The notes under the pieces were generated by a model that was not told the origin of the DNA, ran no database searches, and worked only from the letters and a program-made list of their open reading frames with translations. Below, piece after piece: positions 61,327 through 64,000 of a stretch of DNA of 64,000 bases. Location of the stretch: NCBI RefSeq assembly GCF_014218705.1, contig NZ_JABBJF010000015.1, positions 1 to 64,000 on the forward strand. Direction: 5' to 3'. Within the stretch, counting starts at the first letter, position 1; each line of letters starts with the position of its first letter. The position numbers and the translations under genes were made by a program. This DNA comes from Kluyvera sichuanensis. GTDB lineage: Bacteria > Pseudomonadota > Gammaproteobacteria > Enterobacterales > Enterobacteriaceae.

Positions 61327-64000
61327 ATGCCCCCGTCAAATAGCCTGCCAGGCGCCGTCGATGTATTAAACCGGAAAACCGGTAATCTTGTGATGGAATA
61401 TACAAAAGAAAGCGATCGGGTTGTCAATCTGACGCAGTCGAGTGTCGTTCGCGTTCATGCTTCTCCAGACGTTGTGGGTTCTTATGAACGTCAGGGAAAT
61501 GACTTGATTATCCATATGAAGGATGGCACGACGGTGCGCTACCAAAACTTCTTCCTGTTGGATGAAGAGGGGTTGCATAGCGAGCTTATCTTTGAAGATC
61601 AGTTGGGTGTCCATCATGCGGTATTCCCTGCGGCGGCGGAGGCGGGGCCTATTGCTGCCGAAGCGATTGTACCTGTATTCAGCGATGTGGCGCTGGGTTC
61701 GCTGATTGGCGCGAGCGGCCTATCTGCGCTTGCCGCACTGGGCGGGATTGCTGCCATTGGCGGCGTGATTGGCGTCGCGGCAGCGGCGAGCAACAGTGGC
61801 GATAGTCATGACAATAAGCAGTCAGCGCCAACAACACCCACCATAACCATTACTCCTGTTGCGACCGATAACATCATTAATAAACAGGAGATTGGCTCGG
61901 CGCAAACCGTTAGCGGTAGCGTTCAGTCTCAGTTTGCGGGCAGTACGCTGACGATTAGCCTGAATGGTCAGACCTGGAGCACGACGATTAATGCTGACGG
62001 TACCTGGACCTCCCAGTTGCCGCTCTCGCTGCTGCAAACGTTGGCGGATGGGACCTATCCTCTCAAAGTGAGCATCACCACGCCAGGTGGTTCGACATTC
62101 ACGAAAGAGAGTGTGATAACGGTAGATACCACCCCTCCAGAACTGACGCTGACGCCATTTGCCAGCGGGGGAACGGTGACGCAGGCGCAGCATGATGCCG
62201 ATAAGATTGTGCGTGGCTATGTCGATGAGAAAGACGCGGGAGCCACGATAGTTGTCACGCTGAACAATAAACAATATACCGCGGTGGCTGATGGAAAAGG
62301 GCAGTGGCAGTTGGTTATTCCTAAAGCGGATATGGGGCTCTTGCTGGATGGGAAAGACTATACCATTACCTATACCGCTACGGATATTGCGGGGAATGAA
62401 ACCAGCACGACCGCCACGGTAAATACGAATTTCGGAACACCAAAAATCACAATCGATCCCTTCACTGGCGACAACGTTATTAGCGGTGCCGAAGTCCTGC
62501 TTAACCAAACGTTGAGCGGTCATACTGCCAATATTCCTATTGGAAATATTGTGACCATCACCTTGGCTGGCAAAACATACTATGCCGAAGTGTTAGGTGA
62601 TGGTTCATGGAAAACAACGATCGCTGCTGGGGATCTTGGGAAGTTAAAAGATCCTCAATACACCATTACTGCAAAAGTGAACGATGATCAGGGAATATCC
62701 ACGGACGGTACCGCAGAGATCACCATTGACACCGCCCAGCCCGCCATTGCCATCGCGATTCTGTCTACTGATGACTACCTGAATGTTCATGAAGCTGAGC
62801 AGCCGCTTGTTGTGCGAGGCGTGGTGACGGCATTTGCTCCTGGTGTTGCGATTATCGTGACGGTAAACGGTAAGACTTATACCGTGAGCAATATTGATGC
62901 TGCGGGTAACTGGAGTGTGACTATCCCGTCAAGCGATCTTGTTGCTCTGAAAGATGGGCCTAACGTTATCACGGCGACGGCAACCCTGAATACCGATACG
63001 GCAACGGATCAGCACACCCTGAACGTGCAGATACATCATGTGCCGGATTTGGTGATTAACCCACTGTTTAGCGATGATTATCTCAATGCGACCGAACAGA
63101 AGAGCGATCAGATTCTCAGCGGTAATACCGGCGTATCAGGCCCTGGCCAATCGGTTACCGTTCAGCTCGGTGGCAAACCCTATTCGGCAACGGTGGATGG
63201 CGACGGTACGTGGAAGGTCACCATTCCTGCCGGTGATTTGCAGAAACTGGCAGACGGCGTGCTGACCGTTACGGTGAATGCCAGCGATGCCTCTGGCAAC
63301 ACCAGCGCTGCATCTCAAACTGTTACTGTAGATACCGTTGCGCCACCTTTGACGATCCTGCCACTGACGGGGGATGGGAAACTCAACGGTACTGAGCTCA
63401 CGCAAAATCAAACGCTGAGTGGTATGGGGTCGGTTAACGAGCGCTGGCAAACCGTGACGGTGACGCTCAATGGAAAAACCTACACCACGTTCATTGGGGA
63501 AGATGGTTCCTGGCGGGTGTTGCTGCCATCACAGGACCTCGGCCAGCTTGGCGCTGGCAATTATCCACTGGTGGCCACGCTAACCGATGCCGCGGGAAAT
63601 ACCACTACGGTAACGCAGACGGTCAGCGTCAAAACCGCGCCGTTGACGGTCACGGTGCAGGCTTTCACCGATGGTAACGTGCTTGATGCCGCAGAAGTGA
63701 AAGCCGATCAGATCCTGCGAGGCGGGTCGAACGCAGAGGCTAATAGTACCGTGACGGTGGTGCTGAACGGTAAAAGTTACTCGACAGTCACTAACGCGTC
63801 TGGAGACTGGCAGGTCACCCTCCCGGCCGCAGAGTTGCAGAAATTGGCGGATGGTGCGCAAAACCTGACGGTCAGCATTACGGACGGCTACGGGCAAAGT
63901 AAAACGGTTACTGCCGGTTTCACGGTTGATACCAATAATGATGCGCTGTCCATTGGTATCATTGCTAGTGATGATTATCTGAACGTCAGTGAAGCTGATA
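61327..64000 (+). CDS. BapA-like type I-secreted giant adhesin (5' part)
   Basis: The frame is open from ATG 61327 to the window end (891 codons), so the protein is truncated here. Residues 5-105 form the BapA prefix domain (LPGAVDVLNRKTGNLVMEYT ... VRYQNFFLLDE); 116-155 is Gly/Ala-rich and hydrophobic (LIGASGLSALAALGGIAAIGG), a likely retention module. From residue 171 come Ig-like repeats with a period of 100 residues (starts near 171, 271, 372, 472, 573, 673, 772, 872), each with a DDYLN-type and LSG/VRG-type motif and a GDGTWKV core. Such proteins (Salmonella BapA, also near ssrA/smpB) are exported by type I secretion and promote biofilm. The C-terminal secretion signal lies outside. Confidence 0.92.
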   Translation, partial: MPPSNSLPGAVDVLNRKTGNLVMEYTKESDRVVNLTQSSVVRVHASPDVVGSYERQGNDLIIHMKDGTTVRYQNFFLLDEEGLHSELIFEDQLGVHHAVFPAAAEAGPIAAEAIVPVFSDVALGSLIGASGLSALAALGGIAAIGGVIGVAAAASNSGDSHDNKQSAPTTPTITITPVATDNIINKQEIGSAQTVSGSVQSQFAGSTLTISLNGQTWSTTINADGTWTSQLPLSLLQTLADGTYPLKVSITTPGGSTFTKESVITVDTTPPELTLTPFASGGTVTQAQHDADKIVRGYVDEKDAGATIVVTLNNKQYTAVADGKGQWQLVIPKADMGLLLDGKDYTITYTATDIAGNETSTTATVNTNFGTPKITIDPFTGDNVISGAEVLLNQTLSGHTANIPIGNIVTITLAGKTYYAEVLGDGSWKTTIAAGDLGKLKDPQYTITAKVNDDQGISTDGTAEITIDTAQPAIAIAILSTDDYLNVHEAEQPLVVRGVVTAFAPGVAIIVTVNGKTYTVSNIDAAGNWSVTIPSSDLVALKDGPNVITATATLNTDTATDQHTLNVQIHHVPDLVINPLFSDDYLNATEQKSDQILSGNTGVSGPGQSVTVQLGGKPYSATVDGDGTWKVTIPAGDLQKLADGVLTVTVNASDASGNTSAASQTVTVDTVAPPLTILPLTGDGKLNGTELTQNQTLSGMGSVNERWQTVTVTLNGKTYTTFIGEDGSWRVLLPSQDLGQLGAGNYPLVATLTDAAGNTTTVTQTVSVKTAPLTVTVQAFTDGNVLDAAEVKADQILRGGSNAEANSTVTVVLNGKSYSTVTNASGDWQVTLPAAELQKLADGAQNLTVSITDGYGQSKTVTAGFTVDTNNDALSIGIIASDDYLNVSEAD

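Noticed and set aside
1-64000. CRISPR array or cas genes
   Set aside because: No short regularly spaced direct repeats with unique spacers were seen; the iteron clusters and the 33-bp coding repeats have other explanations, and no Cas-like protein is present.

Overview
The window is chromosomal DNA of a member of the Enterobacteriaceae. The evidence is the syntenic order argQ-type tRNA-Arg / yqaB / yqaA / gshA / micA / luxS, emrB-emrA-mprA, proXWV, ygaM-ygaC-alaE, ygaP-ygaV and a canonical 363-nt tmRNA gene with the tag ANDENYALAA. Protein sequences are close to, but not identical with, Escherichia coli, and the accessory content points to Klebsiella/Enterobacter/Kosakonia-like relatives rather than Escherichia itself. 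I cannot fix the genus.

Layout. 1-8.7 kb: the end of a tRNA-Arg(ACG) array, a BON-domain lipoprotein, yqaB-yqaA, gshA, the sigma-E small RNA micA, luxS, and an inserted sugar operon (GPH-family symporter plus a domain-permuted GH3 glycosidase). 8.8-22.2 kb: the EmrAB pump and its repressor MprA, an intact YgaY-like MFS exporter, the ProU glycine-betaine ABC importer, a MocR regulator divergent from an AhpD-like protein (where E. coli carries nrdHIEF), ygaM, ygaC, alaE, a 59-residue DUF2158-like gene that is easy to miss, and ygaP/ygaV; stpA is not at this locus. 22.8-27.7 kb: a four-gene chaperone-usher fimbrial operon. 27.8-39 kb: iron supply, namely a TonB receptor with a binding protein, an 11-mer-repeat LEA-like periplasmic protein, and a seven-gene haem operon under a strong Fur box. 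Its chuY gene carries an in-frame nonsense codon.

39.4-42.7 kb holds an AT-shifted three-gene cassette: a 621-residue protein with an N-terminal UPF0174/YaaW-like half and a new helical C-terminal half, a PDDEXK_4-type nuclease, and an unrecognised 213-residue protein. This is my leading candidate for an undescribed system. It is followed by yeaR with an internally duplicated yoaG, and a lipoprotein.

44.7-60.4 kb is a tandem pair of P4-like satellites integrated at the 3' end of ssrA (tmRNA). The right element is complete: alpha replicase, two iteron clusters (crr and ori1), an antisense immunity RNA with seqA/B/C, Vis/AlpA, Sid, an Ogr/Delta activator with a matching TGT-N12-ACA promoter site, Psu, cos and integrase. 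The left element has lost everything from alpha to ogr, but keeps a broken ogr-psu fusion, cos, integrase and att. Each element carries its own low-GC cargo in the psu-int slot, which is a known anti-phage hotspot: a SIR2-HerA pair in the left element and a single P-loop ATPase with a C-terminal winged helix in the right one. Both cargoes start exactly on the integrase stop codon.

60.4-64 kb: tmRNA, a 550-bp AT-rich spacer and the first 891 codons of a BapA-like type I-secreted adhesin built of about 100-residue Ig-like repeats; it runs off the end of the window.
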